Source: JABDOU01 sp041567895
GTDB lineage: Bacteria; Actinomycetota; Acidimicrobiia; Spongiisociales; SHLN01
Assembly: GCA_041567895.1 (NCBI GenBank)
Contig: JBFGAX010000006.1
Span: 1 to 64,000, forward strand
Reading direction: 5' to 3'
DNA length: 64,000 bases
The first letter of the stretch is position 1. Every line of letters begins with the position of its first letter. Below, one piece after another: positions 26,360-36,713 of the stretch. Made by a program: the position numbers and the translations under genes. The notes under the pieces are model-generated. The model saw only the letters and a list, made by a program, of their open reading frames with translations, was not told the DNA's origin and ran no database searches.

Positions 26360-27415
26360 TCACACCTCCTGGAACAGGTACGGTCGCAACACGTCCACCC
26401 GCTCCTCAAATCCATCCGGATGCAGGTACCACAGAACCGCCGTGATCGAAGACAACAGTGCGTTGCCGTCCTGCGGCGTGAAGCAGAACCCGACGAGTTC
26501 GTTTCCGTTGCGAACAGCCAGGGTCTCGGTCGGGATCACGGTCTGGCTCAAAATCCGCCCGTACCATCCGTGATCGCGTCCGAACGAGAATATCTGGTTG
26601 GCCGATTGCTTGTAGGTGGTCGCCATTCTCGTGTTGGCCATGATTTTTTCCATGGCCGAGTCGACCGAAATTTCGTGGTCGAGCTCGAGGCTGAACCACA
26701 GCGAGTGCATGTACTGGGTGGGGACTTTGATAGCCGACGACCACACGTTCAGATCGTGTCCGAGGGTTGCGAACAGATCATGAGCATCCCGAGCGTGATG
26801 GGTCCCGAACCGTTCGTCTCCATGGCCGCCGACGGTCGGAGACGGGTTGAACGATCCATCCTGGCTGATGTCGTTCGCACGTCTCATGCAGAGAAAACGG
26901 CCTGATTGCAGCCTGCTGGTTCCGTCTTCGTCGAGGGCGAGGGTCTTGATGAGCGACGAGATGTTGTGGGTATTGCATGAAACGATCTGGATGAACCTGT
27001 CTTCCTCGCGCACCAGAGCTTCGTCGTTGATCCCTCTCGCATACATCTTTCCAAAGCCGTATTCGGAACCCTGGGCCAGAAATCCGATGGGTCCATCTAG
27101 ATGGCTGTATTGAGCATCCTTGTTCTTGTTTCCGACGGGTGTGCAGTCGATCACGATCGATGCCCGCGACAGTGCTTCATGGGCTTCCCATTTCGGAGAG
27201 ATACCAAGTGACTCGAATCCGCTCCACCGATCGTCATCAACGGCCAGTACGGCTCCCCGGCGAACGAGGTCGTCGATTTTGGAGCGTTCCTCGATGAGTG
27301 GTGTTCGTTTGTGAAACGTGACCTCATCGATACCGAAAGCTTCCCGGTTGTCAACGAGGAGACCGATGAGTGGTTCGCCGATGGTTCCGGTGCCAACCAC
27401 GTGGACGATGTTCAT
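26360..27415 (-). CDS. Type II (archaeal-like) glyceraldehyde-3-phosphate dehydrogenase family protein
   Basis: A protein of 351 residues. It has a Rossmann start VHVVGTGTIGEPL, then IVIDCTPVGNKNK, FLAQGSEYGFGK and the active-site segment IVSCNTHNISSLIKTL with Cys147. After it come RRANDIS, NPSPTVGGHGDERFGTHHARD and KVPTQYMH. These follow the archaeal type II GAPDH order (CTP..., VSCNTTG..., RRGADP..., NPP...HHGPD, VPTTLMH) rather than the usual bacterial GAPDH. It would interconvert glyceraldehyde-3-phosphate and 1,3-bisphosphoglycerate, here probably in the gluconeogenic direction. It is divergent enough that another aldehyde or erythrose-4-phosphate substrate is possible. It begins 3 bp after glpX, so it is the last gene of the aceB-aceA-glpX operon. 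Confidence 0.75.
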   Translation of the reverse strand: MNIVHVVGTGTIGEPLIGLLVDNREAFGIDEVTFHKRTPLIEERSKIDDLVRRGAVLAVDDDRWSGFESLGISPKWEAHEALSRASIVIDCTPVGNKNKDAQYSHLDGPIGFLAQGSEYGFGKMYARGINDEALVREEDRFIQIVSCNTHNISSLIKTLALDEDGTSRLQSGRFLCMRRANDISQDGSFNPSPTVGGHGDERFGTHHARDAHDLFATLGHDLNVWSSAIKVPTQYMHSLWFSLELDHEISVDSAMEKIMANTRMATTYKQSANQIFSFGRDHGWYGRILSQTVIPTETLAVRNGNELVGFCFTPQDGNALLSSITAVLWYLHPDGFEERVDVLRPYLFQEV

Positions 27416-27418
27416 TCC

Positions 27419-28429
27419 TTACTCCTGAATGTCGGTTGTCGGCTGTTCGCTGATCAACGCACTTATCTTCCGTAGTTTGCTGAGGTCATGCCTGGCGCTC
27501 ATTCGTCGGACTGCTCCGGTTTTGGATCGCATGACCATCGATTCTGTGATGACCTGGCTGCCGCGAAACTGAACTCCGGATAACCATTCTCCATCTGTTA
27601 CCCCCGTTGCGGCAAAATATACATTGTCAGAGTCGACAAGGTCCGTATGGGTCAGCACAGACGTGATGTCCCGGCCGGTCTCGAGCGCATATGCTTCTTC
27701 GGCCTCCGAGCGTGGCCACAGACGACACTGAATGTCACCCCCGAGGCATTTGAGGGCTGCAGCCGACAACACGGCTTCCGGGGATCCTCCGATTCCGAAC
27801 AGAATGTCGATTCCGGAGTTTTCGATCGCGGTGGCAATCGATGCGGCGACATCCCCGTCCTGGATGAGCCGGATCCGTGCTCCCGCTGCCCGCACCGCAT
27901 CGATGAACTTGTCGTTCCTCGGTCGCTGGAGGATGATGGCGGTCACGTCCTCGATCGATTTTTCCATGGCTTTTGCTACCTGGGCGAGGTTGTGTGCCAC
28001 GGGTGCATCGAGTTCGATCGTTCCGGCTGCTTCCGGACCAACGGCGATCTTGTCCATGTACACGAGGCTTCCCGGCGAGTACATCGTTCCCGTTTCAGAG
28101 AGAGCAATCACCGACACCGCACCTGGCTGGCCGTTTGCTGTCAGGGTCGTGCCGTCCAGGGGGTCGACAGCTACATCGAGCTTCGGACCACGACCGGTTC
28201 CCACCCGCTCGCCGTTTGCGAGCATCGGGGCTTCATCCTTTTCGCCTTCACCGATGACTACGACGCCGTCAATGTCGACGTGTTCGAGGATGAGCCTCAT
28301 GCCGTCCACCGCAGCCTGATCGGCCGCCTCTTTATCACCTCTGCCCTGAAATCGTGCCGCCATGAGCGCGGCAGTTTCCGTGACCCTTGCCAGGTCGAGC
28401 CCCAGGTTTCGCTCAGGTGCTTCCGCCAT
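27419..28429 (-). CDS. glpX: Class II fructose-1,6-bisphosphatase GlpX
   Basis: About 336 residues with GlpX signatures: ALMAARFQGRGDKEAADQAA, VVIGEGEKDEAPML, DVAVDPLDGTTL (metal-binding Asp/Glu) and FGIGGSPEAVLSAAAL. It hydrolyses fructose-1,6-bisphosphate, the committed gluconeogenic step. ATG 28429 follows an in-frame GTG. A TATATT box at 28440-28445 lies about ten bases upstream, so an extra leaderless promoter inside the operon is possible. Confidence 0.93.
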   Translation of the reverse strand: MAEAPERNLGLDLARVTETAALMAARFQGRGDKEAADQAAVDGMRLILEHVDIDGVVVIGEGEKDEAPMLANGERVGTGRGPKLDVAVDPLDGTTLTANGQPGAVSVIALSETGTMYSPGSLVYMDKIAVGPEAAGTIELDAPVAHNLAQVAKAMEKSIEDVTAIILQRPRNDKFIDAVRAAGARIRLIQDGDVAASIATAIENSGIDILFGIGGSPEAVLSAAALKCLGGDIQCRLWPRSEAEEAYALETGRDITSVLTHTDLVDSDNVYFAATGVTDGEWLSGVQFRGSQVITESMVMRSKTGAVRRMSARHDLSKLRKISALISEQPTTDIQE

Positions 28430-28498
28430 CACAATTCAGAATATAGGCGATGGTGAGGCTTGCCCGCATTCAGCGTCGATTTTACGCGTTTGGCGGCG

Positions 28499-29803
28499 TC
28501 AATCCGGCTTGGTGGGCGGTGCCTCGAACTGTTCTTCTTCGGTCGAGCCGACCAGAGCCAGGGTGGAGGCATCCGAGCCTGACGCGATGACCTGCGCGAC
28601 CTGATCGAAGTAGCCGGCGCCGACCTCACGTTGATGTCGTGTTGCGGTATATCCGTCATCCTCCATCACGAACTCCTGTTCCTGGAGATCGACGTAGGCC
28701 GGCATGCCGTCCGTGGCATAGCTCTTCGCCAGTTCGAACATGCCGGCGTTCAAGGCGTGGAACCCTGCCAACGTGATGAACTGGTACTTGTATCCCATGG
28801 CACCCAGTTCCTTTTGGAAAATGGCAATGGTGGCGTCGTCGAGGTGTCGCTTCCAATTGAACGATGGCGAACAGTTGTACGCCATCATCTTGCCCGGATG
28901 GGCAGCTTGCAGCTGCTCGGCGAAATCCCGGGCAACCTCTAAATCCGGGGTGCTGGTTTCACACCACACGAGGTCCGCGTACGGGGCGTATGCGATCGCT
29001 CGTGACACGGCCTGGTCCATTCCGTTGTTGACTCGATGGAATCCTTCGGCGGTCCGCTCGCCGGTCAGAAACGGCTGATCCCGCTCATCGATGTCGGAGG
29101 TGATCATGTCGGCTCCGAGTGAATCGGTTCGTGCGACGATGACGAGATCGACACCCAACACGTCGGCGGCGAGACGGGCTGCGACGAGGCCCCGAATGTG
29201 TTGCTGGGTAGGGATCAGGACCTTGCCGCCCATGTGGCCACACTTCTTTTCCGAAGCCAGCTGATCCTCGAGGTGAATGCCTGCCGCGCCTGCCTCGATA
29301 TAGGACTTCACGAGCTCAAAGACGTTGAGAGCGCCTCCGAAGCCGGCTTCGGCATCGGCCATGATGGGCAGCATCCAGTCCCGGGAGACCTTTCCCTCCG
29401 CCCATTCAATCTGGTCAGCGCGCATGAGCGCATTGTTGATGCGTTCGACCAGTTTCGGTCCGCTATTGACGGGGTAGAGGCTCTGATCGGGGTAGACGTT
29501 GCCGCTGAGGTTTGCATCGCCGGCGACCTGCCAACCGGAGAGGTAAATGGACTTGAGCCCGGCTCTGGCCATCTGAACCGCCTGGCCGCCTGTCATTGCG
29601 CCGAGCGACCGAACGAAATCGCCACTGGTCAGCATCGCCCACAACTTCTCGGCGCCTGTTCTGCTGATCGTGTGGTCTTTGCGGATCGAACCTCGCAATC
29701 GCACGACGTCCGCGGCGCTGTAGGGCCTGTCGATGCCATGCCAGCGTGGATTGTGTGCCCAATCCTGTTCCAGTGCCTCAATCTCTTGTTGCATGGTCGT
29801 CAT
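28499..29803 (-). CDS. aceA: Isocitrate lyase
   Basis: A protein of 434 residues, the usual length of actinobacterial AceA. The active-site motif KKCGHMGGK (catalytic Cys188) is intact; GHMGGKVLIPTQ, DLVIVARTDS and YNCSPSFNWKRHLDD are also clear. It splits isocitrate to glyoxylate and succinate, the first step of the glyoxylate shunt. It starts 31 bp downstream of aceB. Confidence 0.97.
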   Translation of the reverse strand: MTTMQQEIEALEQDWAHNPRWHGIDRPYSAADVVRLRGSIRKDHTISRTGAEKLWAMLTSGDFVRSLGAMTGGQAVQMARAGLKSIYLSGWQVAGDANLSGNVYPDQSLYPVNSGPKLVERINNALMRADQIEWAEGKVSRDWMLPIMADAEAGFGGALNVFELVKSYIEAGAAGIHLEDQLASEKKCGHMGGKVLIPTQQHIRGLVAARLAADVLGVDLVIVARTDSLGADMITSDIDERDQPFLTGERTAEGFHRVNNGMDQAVSRAIAYAPYADLVWCETSTPDLEVARDFAEQLQAAHPGKMMAYNCSPSFNWKRHLDDATIAIFQKELGAMGYKYQFITLAGFHALNAGMFELAKSYATDGMPAYVDLQEQEFVMEDDGYTATRHQREVGAGYFDQVAQVIASGSDASTLALVGSTEEEQFEAPPTKPD

Positions 29804-29834
29804 GTGCGATTGTCTCCTTCGTCGAAACGTTTCT

Positions 29835-31436
<1,602 letters not shown>

Positions 31437-31476
31437 GGGAACATAATTGTGCCGAATATTTCACCAATCCAATCAG

Positions 31477-31507
31477 GTTGCGTTATAAGATTGTCAAAAG
31501 TTGCGTT
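31477..31507. promoter_or_regulatory. Direct repeats of GTTGCGTT upstream of aceB and ramB
   Basis: Two GTTGCGTT copies (31477-31484 and 31500-31507), 23 bp apart, about two helical turns. The second sits in AAAAGTTGCGTTTT, which resembles the AT-flanked TTGC core reported for RamB sites. A binding site for the adjacent RamB-like protein is likely. Confidence 0.5.
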
Positions 31508-31518
31508 TTCGAGAAGAA

Positions 31519-31536
31519 CGTTGATAACAATCAACG
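31519..31536. promoter_or_regulatory. Inverted repeat just upstream of the ramB-like start
   Basis: CGTTGAT and ATCAACG flank AACA, giving a perfect 7-bp inverted repeat six bases before ATG 31543. It is well placed for autoregulation. Confidence 0.45.
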
Positions 31537-31542
31537 CGATCG

Positions 31543-33105
31543 ATGGCCGAAGCGGACTCAGGAAGCATCTACATGACCTATGAACGAGAATCCGAGGGTG
31601 ACCCGGAGATGAGTGTTCCGGCCGCGCGGACAGCCTCGCGGACAGCCGCGGCTACCACGCTGAAGTCAACCGTGTTCGGGCGCCGTATGCGGTACTTCAG
31701 AAAACGAGCAGGACTGACGCTTGACGAGCTCGGTGAACGTGTTGGGAAACCGGCGCCCTATCTCTCCACGATCGAAACCGGAAAACGTGATCCCAGGATA
31801 GGACTGGTGCGAGAGATTGCATCTGCACTGGACATAGATCAAGCACAGCTGCTGGTTGATGCAGCTCCCACCGAACGGGACAGGCTCGAGTTGGCGCTCG
31901 AGGATGCCCAGCGGCATCCGGCCTACGCCGAATTGCGACTCCCTCACCTCAGGCCTGGAGCCAGCGTTCCCGATATGGCGCTCGTGCACCTTCTGGAGTT
32001 GTTCAATCGACTCGTGGCGTCTCGTGAACGCGTTCCCGATGCGATGCAGAGAGTCACGACGCTCCTCCGCACGGAAATGGCCGGCAAAGACAACTATCTG
32101 GCCGACATCGAGACGCTTGCCCGTTCCGCTCTGGCCCGGACCTCTTATGTCGGAACGGGCCCGGTTGCCCAAGCCCAGCTGCTCGAAATGGTCGGGAGTT
32201 TCGGGTTCACGATCGCCCGCGTGGGTGACCTTCCGAAAACGACCCGATCGATAGCCGACCTGGCAAATCGGGTCATCTACCTTCCGCAACGCGATGCTCT
32301 TCGCACCCGTGACGCCAGATCCGTACTACTGCAGACGCTCGCCCATTTCGCCCTCGACCATGATGATCCCCAGGATCTCGAGACGTTCCTGAGGCAACGT
32401 ATCGAGGCCAACTATTTCGCAGGTGCGGTGCTTGCCCCGGAGGAGGCTGCTGTTGCATTCCTGCGGACGGAACAGGAAAGCCGCAACCTCTCGGTAGAAG
32501 ATCTGAAGGAAGTCTTTTACATCTCATATCAGATGGCAGCCCATCGGTTCACGAATCTGGCGACCCGGCACCTGGAGATTCCGGTACATCTCGTACGGAG
32601 TGATGAATCAGGTGTCATATGGCAGGTATACGAGAACAATGGTGTTCCCCTCCCCAGGGCAGCAGATGGAAGCGTTGAGGGCCAGCGCCTTTGTAAACGG
32701 TGGGGCACGCGTGCTGTGTTCACGTCCCCCGACAAGTACTCGCTGCACTACCAGTACACCGACACGTCGAACGGCACGTTCTGGTGTGCGTCGCACATCA
32801 TCGTTGACAGTGAACCGCTCCACGCGATCACCGTTGGTACGGACTTCCAACACGTTCGGTTCTTCAGGGGGCGAGAGACAGAACGACACACGGAAAGTGG
32901 TTGTCCTGACCAGGCATGTTGTCGTACGCCGTCGCCCGGACTCGTAGAGCGCTGGGGGGGCCATGTGTGGCCGTCGGTGATAGGTCGCAGCTATCCCGGC
33001 GCTCCGGTGCCCGGAGCATTTGCCGGAGTTGACATGGTCGAAATCTTCGAGTTCCTCGACCTGCACTCGCAGCCGACATCCCCACCACCTCATCTCAAAT
33101 CCTGA
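31543..33105 (+). CDS. ramB: RamB/ScfR-type regulator of acetate and short-chain acyl metabolism
   Basis: A protein of 520 residues. An XRE helix-turn-helix (about 45-105) contains MRYFRKRAGLTLDELGERVG and APYLSTIETGKRDPRIG. An IrrE-like central region (about 260-350, AHFALDHDD in place of a metalloprotease motif) and the short-chain fatty acyl regulator C-terminal domain follow, with Cys-rich SGCPDQACCR near 455 and YPGAPVPGAFAGVD. In Corynebacterium, RamB represses aceA/aceB and other acetate genes. Divergence from aceB supports the same role here. Other starts at 31573 (AGGA eight bases upstream) and 31609 are possible. Confidence 0.88.
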   Translation: MAEADSGSIYMTYERESEGDPEMSVPAARTASRTAAATTLKSTVFGRRMRYFRKRAGLTLDELGERVGKPAPYLSTIETGKRDPRIGLVREIASALDIDQAQLLVDAAPTERDRLELALEDAQRHPAYAELRLPHLRPGASVPDMALVHLLELFNRLVASRERVPDAMQRVTTLLRTEMAGKDNYLADIETLARSALARTSYVGTGPVAQAQLLEMVGSFGFTIARVGDLPKTTRSIADLANRVIYLPQRDALRTRDARSVLLQTLAHFALDHDDPQDLETFLRQRIEANYFAGAVLAPEEAAVAFLRTEQESRNLSVEDLKEVFYISYQMAAHRFTNLATRHLEIPVHLVRSDESGVIWQVYENNGVPLPRAADGSVEGQRLCKRWGTRAVFTSPDKYSLHYQYTDTSNGTFWCASHIIVDSEPLHAITVGTDFQHVRFFRGRETERHTESGCPDQACCRTPSPGLVERWGGHVWPSVIGRSYPGAPVPGAFAGVDMVEIFEFLDLHSQPTSPPPHLKS

Positions 33106-33166
33106 ACAGCACGGTAGAGTGATTTGATACAGAATTGTTGCGCGCGCTGCGTGGTGATTCTGTAGA

Positions 33167-33448
33167 TTGATGCACGGAAAGACTTCCTGGCCTTGGCCTG
33201 CAAATTCGCTGTCATACGAAACCGGGTGGAGAAACGACCCTGTGAACGGATGCCCCGACACGCAGAGCTTTGACCGGGCGAACCTCTTTGGCGGAGGCGT
33301 TGGCCGTCGAAGCGACCATAAACGCACCATGGGTGAGAAGCCACATGGTGAGAAGACACATGGTGACAAGCCACATGGTGACAAGCCACATGGTGAGAAG
33401 CCACAGGTTGACAAGATCCAAAATGGAAAAGGGTTGAGAGGGCTATAA
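33167..33448 (+). CDS. Doubtful small ORF containing the 15-bp tandem repeat
   Basis: A 93-codon plus-strand frame between the regulator and the next membrane protein. Its second half is (G-E/D-K-P/T-H) repeated five times, translated from the 33333 minisatellite; its first half shows no known domain. It has no convincing ribosome-binding site. The minus strand is also open and hydrophobic across the repeat. This 349-bp stretch may simply be non-coding with a tandem repeat. Confidence 0.25.
   Translation: MMHGKTSWPWPANSLSYETGWRNDPVNGCPDTQSFDRANLFGGGVGRRSDHKRTMGEKPHGEKTHGDKPHGDKPHGEKPQVDKIQNGKGLRGL
33333..33416. repeat. 15-bp tandem repeat (minisatellite), five units plus a partial
   Basis: Units of GGTGAGAAGCCACAT with small G/C and C/A variations run 33333-33407, then a decayed partial unit. 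Being a multiple of three, it keeps frame on both strands. There are no spacers, so it is not a CRISPR array. Confidence 0.85.
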
Positions 33449-33453
33449 AGCCG

Positions 33454-34137
33454 ATGCGGGGAAACATCCAGACGTTTTTGACCGGGGTGACGACTCTGCT
33501 GTTTGCGACCATGTTCTTCGTGGCGCGCGATCAGCTCGATGATTTGACCGTTGAAGACGGTCCTCTCGAGAATCTCACGGCCCTCTTGTATCTTCTGGCT
33601 GCTGTCCTGTTCGTGTTCGGCCTCAGACGGCGGTCGGCGGGTCCGGTTTGGCTCGCCCTCCTGGCAGTGGCCTCCTTCTTCGTTGCAGGCGAGGAAATCA
33701 GTTGGGGTCAACGCATCTTCGGTTGGTCAACCCCGGACGGAATCGCCGTCATCAACGTTCAAGATGAAACGACGATCCACAACATCGCCGGGATCCACGG
33801 CAACATTCGGGCATTGGCCGTGATTTTCGTTGCGGCGTTTTGTGTCATGCTTCCGATCAGCAATCGGTTTGTTCCCGCTTTGCAGAACTTTTACGCTCGT
33901 TGGCGCATCCCCATCTTTCCCATGGCTGCTCTTCCCTGGGTGGTCATGGCGATCGGTTTCATGCTGGTTCCCCGCCTGCTTGGCGACCACGTCGGGTCTC
34001 TAGACGAAATCGGAGAAACGGCACTGGGCCTTGCCTTCGCAATGTTTGGCTGGGTCTATGGGCGAACCACGACCCGTCAGGTTTCGATACCGGTAACAGA
34101 AGCGACCGGCACATCCGAATTCCAACAGGCCAGTTGA
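33454..34137 (+). CDS. Membrane protein with GEEISWGQRIFGW motif, function unknown
   Basis: A protein of 227 residues with about six membrane helices. The conserved-looking stretch GEEISWGQRIFGWSTP (about 70-85), followed by NVQDETTIHNI, recalls a family of uncharacterised bacterial membrane proteins with a paired-acid EEISWGQ motif. No enzymatic role is known to me. It begins just after the tandem repeat and meets the convergent yajQ with one base between stops. Confidence 0.7.
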   Translation: MRGNIQTFLTGVTTLLFATMFFVARDQLDDLTVEDGPLENLTALLYLLAAVLFVFGLRRRSAGPVWLALLAVASFFVAGEEISWGQRIFGWSTPDGIAVINVQDETTIHNIAGIHGNIRALAVIFVAAFCVMLPISNRFVPALQNFYARWRIPIFPMAALPWVVMAIGFMLVPRLLGDHVGSLDEIGETALGLAFAMFGWVYGRTTTRQVSIPVTEATGTSEFQQAS

Positions 34138-34138
34138 T

Positions 34139-34624
34139 CTAGTCGCGCAAGTTGGTGAATTGCAGCGGCAGCGGTAGGTCCAATTCCTTCACCGCGGCCA
34201 TCGCAGTCTGTAGATCGTCCCGCTTCTTGCCCGTCACTCGAAGCTGGTCGCCCTGAATCTGAACTTGAACTTTGAGCTTCAGGTCCCGAATGTGTTTTGA
34301 GATGGACTTGGCGTGGTCCTGGTCGATTCCGGCATTGAGTTGGAAAACGGCGTGGGCGCGCTGACCGCCGATCTCCCGGGGTTCTCCGTCCGACAACGTC
34401 TTCAAGGAAACCCCTCTCTTGACGAGTTTGCTCTGCAGGACGTCGATTGCGGCGTCTACCCGATCGACTGTGGAAGATTCGACGGTGATCGACGAGTCAC
34501 CGAGTGTTACCCGGGTATTCGTGTCCTTGAAGTCGTACCGATTGATGACCTCGCGATTGGCCTGATCAACTGCGTTGCGCACTTCCTGAGTATCGACCTC
34601 GCTCACGATGTCAAAACTGGGCAT
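34139..34624 (-). CDS. yajQ: YajQ/DUF520 family nucleotide-binding protein
   Basis: A protein of 161 residues, the standard YajQ length. Markers: MPSFDIVSEVD, ANREVINRYDFKDTNT, SLKTLSDGEPREIGGQ, KSISKHIRDLKLKVQ and the end LPLPLQFTNLRD. Some homologues bind cyclic di-GMP and act on transcription; others bind nucleotides or tRNA. Cytosolic. Confidence 0.93.
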   Translation of the reverse strand: MPSFDIVSEVDTQEVRNAVDQANREVINRYDFKDTNTRVTLGDSSITVESSTVDRVDAAIDVLQSKLVKRGVSLKTLSDGEPREIGGQRAHAVFQLNAGIDQDHAKSISKHIRDLKLKVQVQIQGDQLRVTGKKRDDLQTAMAAVKELDLPLPLQFTNLRD

Positions 34625-34731
34625 GGCCGGGAGATTACCCGGAACATGTTCGGGCCGGATATCGTTAGGAAGGGGTACCGTGTTTCACCGAGTTCCAACG
34701 GGTCCGGTGGGGCGTCTCAGTAAGGAGAACC

Positions 34732-35127
34732 ATGGAGAACATGACCGACACAGATTGGCGGGAGAAGCTCACGCCGCAACAGTTCGACGTGCTGCGAAAC
34801 GCCGGCACCGAGGCACCATTCACGGGTATCTATTGGGACGAGAAGCGACCGGGTGTATATCGGTGTGCCGGTTGTCAGTCGGATCTCTTCGTTTCTGACA
34901 CCAAATTCGAATCCGGGAGCGGCTGGCCAAGCTTCTGGGAGCCGATTTCCGAAGATGCTGTGAAGCTCAAGGAAGACAAGAGCCATTTCATGACGAGAAC
35001 CGAGGTGGTCTGTGCTACCTGCGATGGACATCTGGGGCATGTGTTCAACGATGGACCACAACCCACCGGCCTTCGTTACTGCATGAATTCGGCCGCGCTG
35101 GATCTCGAGCCAATATCCGACGACTGA
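34732..35127 (+). CDS. msrB: Peptide-methionine (R)-S-oxide reductase MsrB
   Basis: A protein of 131 residues. Zinc ligands C45-x2-C48 and C94-x2-C97, GSGWPSFW and the catalytic RYCMNSAAL (Cys117, not Sec) are all present. It repairs methionine-R-sulfoxide in proteins using thioredoxin. AGGAG precedes ATG 34732; a second ATG three codons later is possible. Confidence 0.96.
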   Translation: MENMTDTDWREKLTPQQFDVLRNAGTEAPFTGIYWDEKRPGVYRCAGCQSDLFVSDTKFESGSGWPSFWEPISEDAVKLKEDKSHFMTRTEVVCATCDGHLGHVFNDGPQPTGLRYCMNSAALDLEPISDD

Positions 35128-35145
35128 GCCCTTTATAATGTCACG

Positions 35146-35508
35146 GTGACGAAACCACCGGCCAAACTATGCGCATGGTGCGGCGCTCTCATGCCCGACC
35201 GTTCCTCAAGTGGGCGCCCTCGCAAGTATTGCAGGCGGTCGCATCGCCAACGCCATTATGAGGCGCGGCGGTTGGCAGCTACCAAGGGTTTGGCACCCGA
35301 TCACGTCCTCATATCGCGCGCAACATTGCATGAATGGCGAGATCTCGTATACACGCTGGCAAGCGTGATCGAGGACGTGGAACAGGATCTGGAAGTGTCC
35401 TCGACGCTCAAGGACTACACCGAGGCATTCGTGCATTTGCATGAGACGGCTTCGGCCGTGTCACGATTCGGGGTTGAGCCTCTAGCGGTTGCGGATGAGC
35501 CCCGCTAG
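35146..35508 (+). CDS. Small putative zinc-binding protein
   Basis: A protein of 120 residues. The first 45 contain CAWCGALM and RPRKYCRRSHRQRHYEARR, a Cys-x2-Cys...Cys-x4-His arrangement like a treble-clef zinc finger with a basic tail that could touch nucleic acid. The remainder is helical. Similar short proteins occur in Actinobacteria without known function. It starts 18 bp after msrB and overlaps the convergent lipoprotein stop by four bases. Confidence 0.65.
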   Translation: MTKPPAKLCAWCGALMPDRSSSGRPRKYCRRSHRQRHYEARRLAATKGLAPDHVLISRATLHEWRDLVYTLASVIEDVEQDLEVSSTLKDYTEAFVHLHETASAVSRFGVEPLAVADEPR

Positions 35509-36632
35509 AAACCGGAAGCTGCCTTGTAATCGTTCAACATGTCCAGGTTTTCCTGGATGAAGGCGCTCTCGTACTCCGCCCTTACATCGGCCTGAATCAC
35601 TTTGAGATCCTCTGAACACTCATAGGCAGCGACGGCGGTCTTCACCTCTTCCTCATTGATCGCTCTGATCTCGGCCGTGGTTGCCTCGTCGAATTGGGGT
35701 TCCTGATGGAACTGAGCGAAGAAATCCTCTTGTTCTTCCATCGGCGTGTTTTCGAACCACAGATTGATCTCGTCTTCCGTCCATCCTTCAAAGGGGTCCG
35801 TGTAGTGCTGTTCCATCGCCATCCAGAATCGCTCGGCCTCCATGTAGAAGTGTTCCTGCGGCTCTGAAGGCGTCTGGTAGGTGAATCCCTTGTCCGACAT
35901 GCACGAGGCCCACTGCTCGTTGGCTTCGATCATCCGGGGATCGGCGGAAATCTGCTGTTCGAGCCGTTCGAATTCCTCCCAGATATCGCTGAAATCCCGT
36001 TCTGAACCCTCATCCGGTATGCCGTAAATCTCGGCCGAAGCCTGGTTGTAACAGCCGTTGCCGGCATCAAACCGGAATTCTTCTTCGGTGTATTCGCCGG
36101 TCTCGGGATCGATCGCCGGTTCGTCGTATGTGCCGTACAGGTCTTCGTAGTATTGCTCACGCTCGATGTCGGACAGCGAGTCGACATAAGCCTGATTGGG
36201 ATCCTCGAATTCCTGTTCGGGATATTCGATATCTCGCCACGGATCGTCGAGGATGAACGTAGTTGCACCGAAACCCCACTGAGCCGCCCATTCGGCCTCA
36301 CTGACGTCCGCAAACGGATCGAAGTACTCGTATTCGAAACTTCCGTAGTCGACGGGCCGATATTCCCAGCCGAGCCCTGCCATGCACGCCGCCACTGCTT
36401 CCTCAACCTGACGCTGGCGTTCTTGATCGGCGGCCGGATCGTATTCCTGACTCCACCCGAAAAATTCTTCCAGGGTCGAGGCCTGTACGTTTTCGCCCGG
36501 GTTGGTGCTCGCGGTCGAGGACGCGGAGCCGGTGTCGGAAGGATTCTCAGCAGTTCCACCACCGCAAGCGGCCGCGACGAGCGCCAAAACGACGAGCAGC
36601 GCCGCCAACGGCCTGGTAAGAGACTTCACCAA
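35505..36632 (-). CDS. Acidic lipoprotein, function unknown
   Basis: A protein of 375 residues. The signal ends VAAACGG (lipid-attachment Cys23), followed by a Ser/Thr-rich spacer. The mature protein is strongly acidic (many Glu, Asp, Gln, Tyr, Phe) and has spaced Cys in CMAGLGWEY, GNGCYNQA, SCMSDKGF and ECSEDL. The Cys-Met...Gly pattern is seen in several uncharacterised actinobacterial lipoproteins and may mark disulfides. No enzyme motif is seen. Confidence 0.8.
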   Translation of the reverse strand: MVKSLTRPLAALLVVLALVAAACGGGTAENPSDTGSASSTASTNPGENVQASTLEEFFGWSQEYDPAADQERQRQVEEAVAACMAGLGWEYRPVDYGSFEYEYFDPFADVSEAEWAAQWGFGATTFILDDPWRDIEYPEQEFEDPNQAYVDSLSDIEREQYYEDLYGTYDEPAIDPETGEYTEEEFRFDAGNGCYNQASAEIYGIPDEGSERDFSDIWEEFERLEQQISADPRMIEANEQWASCMSDKGFTYQTPSEPQEHFYMEAERFWMAMEQHYTDPFEGWTEDEINLWFENTPMEEQEDFFAQFHQEPQFDEATTAEIRAINEEEVKTAVAAYECSEDLKVIQADVRAEYESAFIQENLDMLNDYKAASGF

Positions 36633-36713
36633 CTCCTCCTATCGTCATCGAATTCTACGTCGATATGACGCAACGAACGGGCTCCTGGTTCCCCGGTTGG
36701 CGGGTACCGGGCG

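Noticed and set aside
33333..33416. Short repeats that might be a CRISPR array.
   Set aside because: Units are adjacent with no spacers, and no cas genes are seen.
33212..33421. Hydrophobic minus-strand ORF across the tandem repeat.
   Set aside because: Its hydrophobicity comes from the repeat in reverse; no start signal or domain is visible.
34732..35127. MsrB as a second selenoprotein.
   Set aside because: The catalytic residue is an ordinary TGC Cys at 117; there is no in-frame TGA.
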